DNA of 64,000 bases from Caloranaerobacter sp050286925 (GCF_050286925.1 NZ_JBFWFX010000004.1:62001-126000); one strand, 5' to 3'. Positions 43,983 through 53,208 are shown, counted from the stretch's first letter. Made by a program: numbers and translations. Notes: generated by a model not told the origin, from the letters alone.

Positions 43983-44252
43983 ATGTTAAATAGTGTTTTA
44001 GAAACACGAAGAAGAGATAATAATGGAATATATCATCTCCAACTTATAATGCCAGAAGAAGAGTATTTTAATGTTTATGAGGATATAGACGATAATCATG
44101 CAAAAGATATAATTAATTTGTATTTAGAGTATCATCAGGATGATGGAAGACCAATTAATATAAGTATAGATTATGATAAAAATTCACATGTTGTAAAACT
44201 TAATACTCAACTTAAGTATGAAAATAATGATCATACTAAAGCTTCTTATTAA
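43983..44252 (+). CDS. Small conserved-looking protein of unknown function
   Basis: ATG 43983 after GTGAGGTGAT. The 89-residue acidic protein starts MLNSVLETRRRDNNGIYHLQ and has alternating charged strands, with no membrane segment or motif I recognise. It has its own ribosome site and is followed by a terminator, so it is probably a real gene. Confidence 0.7.
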   Translation: MLNSVLETRRRDNNGIYHLQLIMPEEEYFNVYEDIDDNHAKDIINLYLEYHQDDGRPINISIDYDKNSHVVKLNTQLKYENNDHTKASY

Positions 44253-44261
44253 AATATTAAG

Positions 44262-44292
44262 AAACCTAGATAATTTATTTATCTAGGTTTTT
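44262..44292 (+). terminator. Terminator after the small protein gene
   Basis: 12-bp perfect stem (AAACCTAGATAA with TTATCTAGGTTT, 44262-44273 and 44279-44290), ending in TTTTT. Confidence 0.85.
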
Positions 44293-44459
44293 GTAGTATG
44301 CTTGTTTTAGAGGTTAGGATTATGTTTGGCAATTTATTATATTAATAAGGAGTTATTATTTTATGCTAATCTGACATTGAGTAACTATTAAGCCTTCTGA
44401 CCATTTTGGATAACCAAACGAAAATTTAGTATTATAAATTCAAGCAGAAGGTTGTCAAA

Positions 44460-45095
44460 ATGAAAGGGAAAAAATATTCAATTGAGTTTAAAAAACAAAT
44501 AGTCAAAGAAGTACAAGAAACAGGTAATGCTACTATATCTGTGATGAACAGATAAAAGAATTCATCCTAGCAATTATAGAAACAGAAGGAATATGCTATG
44601 GATATTACAAAATAACTATAATTCTAAAAAGAAAATATAACTTAATTATCAATAAGAAGAAAGTGTATAGACTATGTAAATAAAGAACTAGATATATTAA
44701 GACCTCAGAGAAAAATCAAGCCTAAGCATCCAAAAAAATATCTAAAAATCGAGAAATAATTACATCTAATTCCTTATGGAAAGTAGATATTAAATATGGG
44801 CATATAATTAGTCATAAGGTCAGATAATGGGCCACAATTTATTAGATATCAATTGAAAAAGAATATATAAAACTAAAATTTGAACATGAAAGAATTCCTT
44901 ATAATACACCAAATAAAAATACCCATATAAAGGCATTTCATAGAATATTAGAAGACGAGTGTCTATCTAGACATGAATCTAAAAGTTTTGCCCATGCTTA
45001 TAAAGAAGTTCTGAATTCTTAAAAACTATAATAAAACTAGGATACATGGGTTTATAAGCTATATATCGCTAAATAAATATTACGAAAAAGTATAA
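44460..45095 (+). mobile_element. Degraded IS3-family (IS150-like) transposase remnant
   Basis: Frame pieces in order: MKGKKYSIEFKKQIVKEVQE (OrfA start), then EFILAIIETEGICYGYYKI and KVYRLCKEL (OrfB), LWKVDIKYG, RSDNGPQF from the DDE core, EHERIPYNTPNKNTHI and YNKTRIHGF...ISLNKYYEKV at the end. Several frameshifts, stops and deletions reduce an element of over 1.2 kb to 636 bp. Terminal inverted repeats were not identified. It stands directly before the RiPP region. Confidence 0.82.
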
Positions 45096-45467
45096 TTTGG
45101 TATTAAGCCTAAACAACAATAAAATTGTAAATATAGCTTTCCCTAAGCCCTTAAGGAAATTGCAAAGTAATTTTGAAAATAAATGAGTATTAGTGAGTTT
45201 TTGTTCAAAATTAACGGGTTAATCTGCTAGATTTTTATAATTATAATTTTAATATAGAGAATTTTACACTTATTTTCACACATTTTGACGTCACTTTGTA
45301 TTCTTTTACTATTACCATTTTTACTTTTTTCTGTAAAACTAGAGTTAAAAATTATTTAAAATTGTCGCATTATAACGAAATATGTAGAACGAAAAAAGTT
45401 GTATTATTATTGATAATATGATAGTATAAAAAAACAAAAAACGTATAAAATACATAAATTATTTTTT

Positions 45468-45496
45468 TTGTTTTACTTAGTTATTTCTCGTATAAT
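45468..45496 (+). promoter_or_regulatory. Candidate promoter of the precursor peptide gene
   Basis: TTGTTT (45468-45473), 17-bp spacer, TATAAT (45491-45496), about 75 bp before the peptide start. The region 45096-45467 is AT-rich with no gene seen. Confidence 0.55.
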
Positions 45497-45570
45497 TGTA
45501 TATAAATAGTTTTTAAGTATCAAATATACTTTCAACATAGAGTAATAGAGTATATGAAATGGGTGAGACA

Positions 45571-45675
45571 ATGGAACAATTAACTATTCAAACTGAAATT
45601 CTTGATGAATTATCTTTAGAAATGGATATTGATATTTGTATGGCAAAACAAAGCTCTTGTGAAGACGCTTATTAA
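45571..45675 (+). CDS. Candidate RiPP precursor peptide (34 residues)
   Basis: ATG 45571 (or 45559, same frame) follows GGGTGAG. The peptide begins MEQLTIQTEILDELSLE, an acidic leader-like half, and ends CMAKQSSCEDAY with two cysteines seven residues apart. It is too short for ordinary gene calling. A terminator-like hairpin follows, then fragments of a SPASM protein and a B12/radical-SAM protein and an MFS exporter, the usual order of a RiPP locus. I do not recognise the precursor family, and the modification is unknown. Confidence 0.6.
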   Translation: MEQLTIQTEILDELSLEMDIDICMAKQSSCEDAY

Positions 45676-45681
45676 AATCTA

Positions 45682-45726
45682 AAAAATCATCCAATACCCA
45701 TTAATGATTGTTGGATGATTTTTTAT
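45682..45726 (+). terminator. Terminator or attenuator after the precursor gene
   Basis: Perfect 13-bp stem AAAAATCATCCAA/TTGGATGATTTTT (45682-45694, 45711-45723). Such a hairpin between precursor and enzyme genes makes the peptide mRNA more abundant. Confidence 0.8.
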
Positions 45727-45743
45727 GAAAAATGGAGGAATAT

Positions 45744-46016
45744 ATGAATGCTTATATAAACGAGAATTTTTCATTTGGTAAATTACGAAATGGAATTGAA
45801 TTTATTTATTTACATTCTAAAACTGCTGAAATTGAACCTATTTTTTTAAAAGAAGAATTCATCGATGAATTAAAATACATAAAACAACATGAAAAAATTG
45901 CTTCATTTGATATTGCACAAAAATTAATCAAGTCTGGATTGGTTAAAAGATCAAAGAAAGATTCTATCAATATTAATTATGATTTTAAAATTAGACGAAA
46001 ACGAAGAATATTTTAA
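45744..46016 (+). pseudogene. N-terminal part of a radical-SAM/SPASM maturase, possibly RRE-like
   Basis: ATG 45744 after GGAGGAA. The 90 codons read MNAYINENFSFGKLRNGIE and onward, ending at IAQKLIKSGLVKRSKK. The layout (short strands then a helical FIDELKYIKQ segment) resembles a PqqD-like recognition domain, but this is a weak call. The last 12 codons look out of frame: from 45979 the neighbouring frame runs on as MILKLDENEEYFKNLECDAA into the SPASM fragment. The radical-SAM core expected between them is missing, so this is probably a deletion-broken enzyme. Confidence 0.5.
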
Positions 46017-46221
46017 AAATCTTGAGTGTGATGCAGCAATTTTGTGAATGAGAATTGAACCAAATGGAAACATACTTCCATGTGGACTTATTAGAGAACC
46101 TATAGGTAATATATATGATGGCAATATAAAAAATATTTGGGTTAGTGATAAAGCTAAAAAGTTTAGAAAATCCGATTTATTTAAGTCCAGAAATGAATGC
46201 TTAGATTGTGAAGATTGCTAA
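45979..46221 (+). pseudogene. SPASM-domain fragment of a radical-SAM maturase
   Basis: After an in-frame TGA (46045-46047) the frame reads MRIEPNGNILPCGLIREPIG then NIKNIWVSDKAKKFRK and ends NECLDCEDC. The spacing PC...GNI...IW...FR...C..C..C is that of a SPASM auxiliary iron-sulfur domain. The CxxxCxxC radical-SAM motif is absent. The TGA is more likely decay than selenocysteine, since no Sec site is known here. Confidence 0.72.
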
Positions 46222-46952
46222 ATTTCCATTTGTTTCAAAATATGATACTTATGGAATTACTTCTTTTAGTAATAATTTTATTAATGGATTATTAATCGGC
46301 AAAGAGATTAAGAAACTATATTCTAAAAAAAGTTGTATTTATGGGAGGTGCACATGCTAGTCAGGTTGCTGAAAAAGTAATAAAAGAGTTTGATTTTATC
46401 GATTTTATTGTTAAGTTTGAGGGTGAGATTTTTGCGGAACAATATAGTAAATTTTTACAAGGCGAAATAAGTTTTGGTGAAGTTCCAAATGTTGTTTATA
46501 TAGAACAAGGGAATATTAAACATAACAGAATTGTTCCACTAATTAGAGAATCTGAGCTGCCTATGTTGCCATATGATTTTGAAATTATTAAATATAATAA
46601 ACAAAATCTTATTAATAAAACAATTTCTATTGAAGGAGGAAGAGGTTGTCCGTTTAACTGTGTATTTTGTTCGACAAAATTATTTTGGCAGCGAAAATCG
46701 AGACTAAAACCAGTAAATATGATTATTGAGGAAATGAATTATCTTCATAAACATTTAAAAGTAAAAGCATTTAAAATTGTACATGATTTGTTTACATTAA
46801 TAATAACTCCATTGAATCTTCTTGATAGAGAAAATCTTCATCTATATGAAATAGATAATATACAAGAAACTTACAATATCAATCTTAAAATTTTAAATCG
46901 TGTAAAAAGAAAAATTAGTATAGTGATAAAAAAAGGAGAAGAATATGAATAA
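46205..46952 (+). pseudogene. B12-binding radical-SAM protein, frameshifted and truncated
   Basis: From about 46205 the frame reads KFPFVSKYDTYGITSFSNN and IGKEIKKLYSKK, then shifts by one at an A7 run (46325-46331) and continues VVFMGGAHASQVAEKVIKEF, the cobalamin-domain pattern. The radical-SAM motif GGRGCPFNCVFCSTK follows. After KAFKIVHDLFT the usual catalytic barrel is missing and about 50 residues of unrelated-looking C-terminus run to 46952, so an in-frame deletion is likely. The start of the B12 domain is also lost. Its end overlaps the MFS gene by 8 bp. Confidence 0.75.
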
Positions 46953-48219
46953 GAACATTTTTAAAAATAAAAACTATAGTAAGTTGTTTTGGGGAAAATT
47001 TGTTTCAGATATTGGCAGTCAATTTTATATGTTTTCTCTTGCATGGTACTTATTATCATTGACAAGTTCAGCAGTGATTGTTGGTTATTTTTTATCGTTT
47101 AGATTGTTGCTATATGTTATTTCTGCACCAATCGGTGGTGCGATTAGTGACAGATTAGACAGAATTAGAGTATTAATCTATTGCGATTTTATACGAGGAT
47201 TATCAATATTCATTAATTTATTAGTCATTATAAAAACTGGCGACATAAGTTTAATTTTAATTTCACTATATATTAGTACTGCTATTCATGTATTATGTGA
47301 TGCTTTATTTATACCTTCATCTACTGCTGCTATTAGGTTTGTTATAAGTAAAAAAGAACTTACAGATGGTTACTCATTTATATATTTGATTAATAATGTT
47401 AAAAGGATTTTAGGTATCTTTTTTGCTGGAGCTTTATACAAATTAATTGGAATTGAAGGTATTATGCTATTTAACGGAATAAGTTTTGTTATTTCAGGTA
47501 TATTTGAGAAGTTTATTAATGTGAATACTAAAGAAGAAAATTATAATAAGATTAGATTAAAACTAATTTTAAGTGACTTAAAAGATGGTATGGAATTTCT
47601 TTTGAAACTAAAGCCATTATTTTTTGTTACAATGATTTCGATTTTTTCTAACTTTGTATATGAACCATTAGCAAGAAATGGGTTTACTTATTTTTTCAAT
47701 CAATTAGTTAAAGTTGATCCAATTTACTTATCAACAGCAGCATCTTTTACAGCAATCGGTTCAATAATAATGACAAAATTTATTGGCGATTATGATTTTG
47801 ATAATATTATCAATCATTATTATAGAGGAATTACATTTAAAACTATTTATGTAGTTTTATTAGTTATAAATATGGTATTTTTTTTAGTGGGAACATCTCA
47901 TTTTATGTTATTTTTCATAATACATTTGATATTACAAGCTTGTTATGGGGTTATAATTGTATATATAAATGTGCCAACATTAGTTTATATGCAAAAAGAA
48001 GTTCCTTCATACATGATTGGTAAAGTCGACTCATTTATTACAACATTTTCTATGGCTATTATGCCAATCTCTACGATTATTGGTAGTTATATAATTGATA
48101 AAATTAATTTTCTTACATTAGCTATAATCACAGTTTTAGCAATGAACATAATTTGGATTATTTATACGATTTTTAGAGCGAGCATTTTAAGAGTATGTGA
48201 AATTGTTAGTTCAAACTGA
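46945..48219 (+). CDS. MFS exporter of the RiPP locus
   Basis: ATG 46945 after AAAGGAGAAG, overlapping the previous frame by 8 bp. The 424-residue protein has about 11-12 membrane helices and the MFS motif SAPIGGAISDRLDRIRVL between helices 2 and 3. It is intact while its neighbours are broken. The operon position suggests export of or immunity to the peptide product. It resembles the MFS_3/MefA-like efflux group. Confidence 0.85.
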   Translation: MNKNIFKNKNYSKLFWGKFVSDIGSQFYMFSLAWYLLSLTSSAVIVGYFLSFRLLLYVISAPIGGAISDRLDRIRVLIYCDFIRGLSIFINLLVIIKTGDISLILISLYISTAIHVLCDALFIPSSTAAIRFVISKKELTDGYSFIYLINNVKRILGIFFAGALYKLIGIEGIMLFNGISFVISGIFEKFINVNTKEENYNKIRLKLILSDLKDGMEFLLKLKPLFFVTMISIFSNFVYEPLARNGFTYFFNQLVKVDPIYLSTAASFTAIGSIIMTKFIGDYDFDNIINHYYRGITFKTIYVVLLVINMVFFLVGTSHFMLFFIIHLILQACYGVIIVYINVPTLVYMQKEVPSYMIGKVDSFITTFSMAIMPISTIIGSYIIDKINFLTLAIITVLAMNIIWIIYTIFRASILRVCEIVSSN

Positions 48220-48277
48220 CAGCTGATACAAAAGGACGGTTTGTTGTACTATGCTGAATATATTTAGAATGAAAATA

Positions 48278-48324
48278 AAAACTCCTTTCTAGGAAATAAA
48301 ATACAACCTGGAGAGGAGTTTTTT
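48278..48324. terminator. Bidirectional terminator
   Basis: A 16-bp stem with two G:T pairs (48278-48293 with 48307-48322), T run on both strands, between convergent genes. Confidence 0.9.
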
Positions 48325-48332
48325 ATATTAGA

Positions 48333-48965
48333 TTAGTTTTCATCACTACTGTTTAACACATTAAGTAATTCCATCATCTGAAGCATATCTTTCATTTTAT
48401 CAATATTTTTTGCTTCTTCATCTCCAAGCATAGGTTTTATTAAATCAATCATGTCATCAATATTTATTTCTGATTTGTCATTTGCAGAAGAAATTTTGGT
48501 TAGAGTTGATATAATAGGTTTGAATTTATCAATGTTTATCATTAAATCTAACATTGGTTTTATAGTGAGCAGTTTATCATCCGGAATTTCTTCCTGTAAA
48601 GATTGAAATATCTTGTTTATACGTTCTTTTGGTGTTATATTAGTTACAGGAGTTATTGGTTCAAAAGTTTTTCCCATTGTAATGAATTCATATAGTCCCA
48701 TTATTCTGTTTATTTTTTCGAGGTTAACTATAAAAATATTTAATGTTCCTACCATTTGTTCAGGTAGGTAAGGGCCTACTTTTTTTAGAATGTGTATTTT
48801 TTTATCAAGATTATTAAGTATAAATATTTTTGATAAATTTTGCAAAGAAAATCTCTGGTTAATTAACTTTGGCATAAAGATTAGAGCTGTAAATAATAAT
48901 AATAATTTATTATTAAGAGGACTTATATTAATTTGTTTTGGTGTACTTATTTGTAACTTATTCAC
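48333..48965 (-). CDS. Helical protein of unknown function
   Basis: GTG at 48965 after TTAGGAGGAT on the reverse strand. The 210-residue protein has a hydrophobic segment near residues 20-35 (KLLLLFTALIFMPKLI) and a helical, Met/Asp-rich C-terminus (MIDLIKPMLGDEEAKNIDK). No known domain is recognised. Good ribosome site and terminator support a real gene. Confidence 0.7.
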   Translation of the reverse strand: MNKLQISTPKQINISPLNNKLLLLFTALIFMPKLINQRFSLQNLSKIFILNNLDKKIHILKKVGPYLPEQMVGTLNIFIVNLEKINRIMGLYEFITMGKTFEPITPVTNITPKERINKIFQSLQEEIPDDKLLTIKPMLDLMINIDKFKPIISTLTKISSANDKSEINIDDMIDLIKPMLGDEEAKNIDKMKDMLQMMELLNVLNSSDEN

Positions 48966-49196
48966 TTTTAATCCTCCTAAATAGTTAAAATTAAAATACC
49001 TCGCATAAGTATAATATGATATTTATTATAAATCTGTTACACATTAGATAAAATATTTTATTATATTCATGTGTAATAAAATGTAATTTTTTTAAATTTA
49101 TTAAAATTAAAGGATTTATTCTATAACGGATAAATATTTATTGTATTAGTTATATTACTTATAGAAAAACAAAATACTAAGTTAGGGTGATATATA

Positions 49197-50144
49197 TTGT
49201 TTACGTCAATAATATTATTTATATTTGGTTTGATTTTAGTTATAAAAGGTGGAGATTGGTTTGTAGATTCTTCAGTAAAAATAGCAAAAATATCAGGATT
49301 ACCAGAAGTATTTATAGGAGCCACATTAGTAAGTATAGCAACCACTTCACCAGAGATTATGGTTTCTGCAACAGCTGCAGTAAAAGGACATAGTACAATG
49401 AGTGTAGGTAATGCCATAGGTTCTATTATATGTAATATAGGATTAATATTAGGACTTACTAACATTATTATGCCTAGTAAGATAGATAAAAGATTGTTTA
49501 GTGGAAAAGCTTTTTTAATGGTTTTATATATGATACTACTTTTTATCTTAGGATTTAATGGTTTTATTGATAGAGCTGATTCAATAATATTGATAACACT
49601 TTTTATTATATATGTAATATATAATTCTTATAGCGTTAAAAGTAGAAAGGCATCAGTATCAAATAAGGGTAATAAAAAGATTTTTTCTAAAGAGATAATT
49701 AAAATTGCAATAAGTTTTATATTTGGAATAACTGCTATATTAATAGGTGCTAATTTACTTATAGATAATGGTGTTATTTTAGCAGGATACTTAGGAATTC
49801 CAGAAGCAATTATAAGCCTTACACTTATTGCATTAGGTACTTCATTACCAGAATTGGTTACAGCTATTACTGCATTAAGAAAAGGGCATGGAGGTTTATC
49901 TATAGGTAACATAATAGGAGCTAATGTTTTAAATATAACGTTAGTAATTGGAATTTCAGGTGTAATAACCCCCTTAAAACTTTTAAAACAAAATATTTTT
50001 TTCGATTTTCCGGTAGCATTAATATTGATGTTATTATTATTAATTCCGTTCTTAAGAAGAAATGAAATTACTAGATTAAATGGTTTAATGTTATTACTAG
50101 TTTATATTGGATACATAACACTACTCTATAGTGTATTTTCGTAG
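49197..50144 (+). CDS. CaCA-family Na+/Ca2+ (cation) antiporter
   Basis: TTG 49197 after TAGGGTGAT. The 315-residue protein has ten membrane helices in two inverted halves, each with the alpha-repeat: GATLVSIATTSPEIMVSATAA with NAIGSIICNIGL, and LTLIALGTSLPELVTAITAL with NIIGANVLNITL. It is of the YrbG type and exchanges Na+ for Ca2+ or another cation. Confidence 0.92.
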   Translation: MFTSIILFIFGLILVIKGGDWFVDSSVKIAKISGLPEVFIGATLVSIATTSPEIMVSATAAVKGHSTMSVGNAIGSIICNIGLILGLTNIIMPSKIDKRLFSGKAFLMVLYMILLFILGFNGFIDRADSIILITLFIIYVIYNSYSVKSRKASVSNKGNKKIFSKEIIKIAISFIFGITAILIGANLLIDNGVILAGYLGIPEAIISLTLIALGTSLPELVTAITALRKGHGGLSIGNIIGANVLNITLVIGISGVITPLKLLKQNIFFDFPVALILMLLLLIPFLRRNEITRLNGLMLLLVYIGYITLLYSVFS

Positions 50145-50206
50145 ATATATTGAAGTGTATAATTTTTGATAAGAATCATATAATATAATGTATTGTTTAA
50201 TATAAA

Positions 50207-50313
50207 CAAAATCTTCGATTTAAATAAATTAAGGAAGATTTTGACTATATCCATTACGGAAATTATATTTTAAATTCATAATTTGAAAAGTATGTAATTT
50301 CCTATGGATTATA
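50207..50313 (-). repeat. Dispersed two-hairpin intergenic element, copy B
   Basis: Reverse orientation relative to copy A, about 90% identical over its length including AATCCATAGGAAATTA, ATAATTTCCGTAATGGATAT and CAAAATCTTCC. It ends 27 bp before the next gene start. Confidence 0.85.
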
Positions 50314-50339
50314 AAAAAGGTTTAAAGGGGGATGTTTAC

Positions 50340-50657
50340 ATGAGTAGCGAATTAGGTAACGACAGAATAAAAAATCTTGAAGAAATTTTAGAAAAGTTTA
50401 AGGGGAAAATAGAGATAAAACCGGAACAACTAGAAGAATTAAAAGAATTAGCAAACAACTATTCAAATAAGACAGAAGAAGAACTAATGTTAGAGGTTAT
50501 GAAATATAGCAAAATCTTTTCAAATGATATGACAAAGGAAGAGTATTTGAATAAGATTAAAAAGCTTGAGAAAATAAGGCCATTTTTAAGTGAAGAGCAG
50601 TCTAAAAAACTAGATAAATTAGTAGAAATACTTAAAAAAGTAGATATAAAAGAGTAA
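50340..50657 (+). CDS. Small helical protein of unknown function
   Basis: Start ATG 50340 (MSSELGNDRIKNLEEILEK) after AAAGGGGG; an ATG at 50304 lies inside the repeat. The 105 residues are charged and helix-forming, mostly Glu and Lys, possibly a coiled coil. No family is recognised. Confidence 0.7.
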   Translation: MSSELGNDRIKNLEEILEKFKGKIEIKPEQLEELKELANNYSNKTEEELMLEVMKYSKIFSNDMTKEEYLNKIKKLEKIRPFLSEEQSKKLDKLVEILKKVDIKE

Positions 50658-50662
50658 ATTTG

Positions 50663-50693
50663 AACTTCGAGCATTATAGCTCGAAGTTTTTTT
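50663..50693 (+). terminator. Terminator after the small helical protein gene
   Basis: 10-bp perfect stem AACTTCGAGC/GCTCGAAGTT with a 6-nt loop and a T run. Confidence 0.9.
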
Positions 50694-50756
50694 AATTTTT
50701 GTAAGCTGTAATTGAAGGTGTCAAAATTTTATGTAAACATTACTAAATATTACAAA

Positions 50757-50786
50757 TTGAACATGTGATGATAAATTTGATATACT
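50757..50786 (+). promoter_or_regulatory. Candidate promoter of the FtsH-like gene
   Basis: TTGAAC (50757-50762), 18-bp spacer, TATACT (50781-50786), 41 bp before the start codon. Confidence 0.65.
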
Positions 50787-50826
50787 ATAAAATGTATTAT
50801 GTAAACTAGAAAGTGGGGATATAACA

Positions 50827-52578
50827 ATGATTAAAAAACAAAGAAAGATAATATTTTTTGCATTAGCAGCATTTATAGTTATAATTTCTGTTTTAATATA
50901 TTTTCAAATCAATAATAAAGATTATGAAAATATTTCATATAAAAAATTTATTGAGTATGTAGAAAAAGGTAGTGTTGAAACTGTTTATTTAAGTAATAGT
51001 TCTAAGATTAAAGGTAAATTAGCAGATGGGACATATTTTATAACAGACAATCCAAGATCAGAGTCTTTTAAAGAAAGTCTTTTAACAAAGGGTATAAATG
51101 TTGAAGAAGTTGAACAAAATGTAGCAATAATGAATTTGCTTACTTTACTATTAGTTTTAGGAAGTTTCGGATTTATAGGATATTTTTTAAGTAAAAATAC
51201 AGCTAAGCAAGCTCAGAAGGAAATGGCTTATATGTCTTCTATAGAAAGTGATTTTAGTAATACTAAGTCTATAACTTTTGATGATGTTGCAGGGAATGAT
51301 GAAGCTAAAGAAAGTCTTAAAGAGTTAGTAGATTTTATAAAAAATCCTGAAAAGTATGAGAGATATGGTGCTAGAATGCCAAGAGGCGTACTATTATACG
51401 GTCCACCTGGAACAGGTAAGACTCTTTTGGCTAAGGCTTTGGCTGGAGAAGCAAATGTTCCTTATTTTGCTGTTACAGGTTCAGATTTTATACAAGTTTA
51501 TGCAGGGTTAGGAGCAAGTAGGATTAGAAGTCTGTTCAAAAAAGCTAGACAAGCTGGTAAATGTGTAATATTTATAGATGAGATAGATGCTCTAGGGAAG
51601 AAAAGAGTAGGAAATGTAGGTGGTGGAAGTGATGAGAGTGATAGAACATTGAATGCTTTATTAACTGAAATGTCAGGATTTAAAGGGAATGAAGGAATAG
51701 TAGTAATAGCAGCAACTAATAGAATTGATACATTGGATGAAGCACTTTTGAGACCAGGTAGGTTTGACAGACAAATTGAAGTTGGACTTCCAGATGTAAA
51801 TGCTAGGTATAAGATATTAAAATTACACAGTCGAAATAAGCCTTTAGATAAAAATGTAGATTTAAAGAAAATAGCTTATCAAACAGTATATTTTAGTGGA
51901 GCTAAACTGGAGAATTTAATGAATGAGTCTGCTATGATAGCTGCAAAAAATAATCAAAAAACAATAAAAATGGAACACATAGATAAAGCTTTTTATACAG
52001 TAATAGCTGGTGAAGAAAAGAAGGATAAAAGCACTATATCCTTAAAAGATAAAAGAATAACAGCATATCATGAAACTGGACATGCTTTAGTTACTAAACT
52101 TATTGCACCAGAAAATAGAGTTACAAAGGTTACAATAATACCAAGTACTAAAGGTGCTGGAGGTTTTAGTATGAATATACCGCCTAATAGCATGTATCAG
52201 TCTAAGGAAGATATAATTAAGAATATAAAAATATCTCTTGGTGGTAGAGCAGCAGAGGAAATTATTTTTGGAAAAGATAAAATTACAACTGGAGCTTCAA
52301 ATGATTTACAAAAAGCTACTAAAATGGCTTTGTTGTTAATTAGTAGATTTGGCATGGAAGAATCTGCTGGTTTAGTAAGCTACGAAACATTATTAGGAGA
52401 TAAATTAGGTAGCAATGATTTTATAATAAACAAGACAAGAGATTTGCTAGAAAAGTTATATAAAGAAACTTTAGAGCTATTGAGAGATAATCTAGAGTTA
52501 CTAGAAAAAGTAGCTAATCATTTGATTTGTAATGAGACTATTAATGAAGAAGAATTGAATTTATTGATAAATCATTAA
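50827..52578 (+). CDS. FtsH-family membrane AAA+ zinc protease
   Basis: ATG 50827 after AAAGTGGGG. The 583-residue protein has two N-terminal membrane helices (about 8-26 and 99-118) round a small external domain, Walker A GPPGTGKT at 192-199, Walker B CVIFIDEIDAL, arginine-finger segment RPGRFDR, and zinc site HETGH at 415-419. It is shorter than typical FtsH and lacks the long C-terminal tail. It may be a second paralogue next to a housekeeping ftsH elsewhere. Confidence 0.9.
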   Translation: MIKKQRKIIFFALAAFIVIISVLIYFQINNKDYENISYKKFIEYVEKGSVETVYLSNSSKIKGKLADGTYFITDNPRSESFKESLLTKGINVEEVEQNVAIMNLLTLLLVLGSFGFIGYFLSKNTAKQAQKEMAYMSSIESDFSNTKSITFDDVAGNDEAKESLKELVDFIKNPEKYERYGARMPRGVLLYGPPGTGKTLLAKALAGEANVPYFAVTGSDFIQVYAGLGASRIRSLFKKARQAGKCVIFIDEIDALGKKRVGNVGGGSDESDRTLNALLTEMSGFKGNEGIVVIAATNRIDTLDEALLRPGRFDRQIEVGLPDVNARYKILKLHSRNKPLDKNVDLKKIAYQTVYFSGAKLENLMNESAMIAAKNNQKTIKMEHIDKAFYTVIAGEEKKDKSTISLKDKRITAYHETGHALVTKLIAPENRVTKVTIIPSTKGAGGFSMNIPPNSMYQSKEDIIKNIKISLGGRAAEEIIFGKDKITTGASNDLQKATKMALLLISRFGMEESAGLVSYETLLGDKLGSNDFIINKTRDLLEKLYKETLELLRDNLELLEKVANHLICNETINEEELNLLINH

Positions 52579-52659
52579 ATCAAAGATAAAGTTATATTCA
52601 TTAACGAATTGAAAAATAACGCTCATAGACAAATCTTTAGAGAAAACATAGACTTATAA

Positions 52660-52751
52660 TTTCGAAAAATCCTAACGCACCTAATCAAGACGTCCTGTTT
52701 TGTAGGATGCTGGCTTAGCGTCCATGCTAAGCCTACTCGATTTTTCTGAAA
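52660..52751 (+). repeat. Cloverleaf-like structured intergenic element
   Basis: Outer stem TTTCGAAAAATC/GATTTTTCTGAAA (one bulge) encloses two hairpins: CGTCCT...AGGATG near 52691-52709 and GGCTTAGC-GTCCAT-GCTAAGCC at 52712-52733. It is more GC-rich than its surroundings. A perfect TGCAAA-AGC-TTTGCA follows at about 52772. It looks like a palindromic repeat or small RNA element. The other bases of 52579-52980 show no gene. Confidence 0.6.
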
Positions 52752-52991
52752 TTCTTCATCAAGTTTTTTTTGCAAAAGCTTTGCAATTATTCGCTTTCAT
52801 TTTTCAATTATTACAATTAAGTATGAAACTTTAAGACTTTGGCTTAGGACTTAGTATTTTAGAGCTTGTCAACTACTGAATTTCATCAAAAAAACAAATA
52901 AAGTTTACACAACTTGAGATATTTGCATTTTAACATTTTTAATAATGCTTTTTTGATTTTTAAAAAGCTTAAATTTGTGTTATAATAAAGT

Positions 52992-53171
52992 CAAACAAAA
53001 AATCCTGAGATGTTCGTAAGCCCTTGATAATTCGACCGACATTAGACATCCGGGAGTTCGGGTTCTGTAGTGTATGACATGCCTAATTGATGTAGGAAGT
53101 CAAAAGCTACAGATAGAACACCCACCTGTGTGAGCAGCGGGTGCGAATTAGAAGGGCGACGGCATCACGGG
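52992..53171 (+). ncRNA. ssrS: 6S RNA
   Basis: The 5' strand TCCTGAGATGTTCGTAAGCC closely matches the 6S 5' segment (CTGAGATGTTCGCAAGC in E. coli). The 3' strand AAGGGCGACGGCATCACGGGA pairs with it, leaving the long central bulge region. A TATAAT at 52981-52986 is well placed for a start near 52993, and a strong terminator follows. 6S RNA binds sigma-A RNA polymerase and lowers transcription in slow growth. The exact ends are estimated. Confidence 0.85.
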
Positions 53172-53208
53172 ATAACCCTTAAGCATTTAGCTTAAGGGTT
53201 ATTTTTTA
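53172..53208 (+). terminator. Terminator of 6S RNA
   Basis: Perfect 13-bp stem (53172-53184 with 53190-53202) and a T run. Its right arm contains the reverse-strand stop codon of spoVB (53199-53201). Confidence 0.92.
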
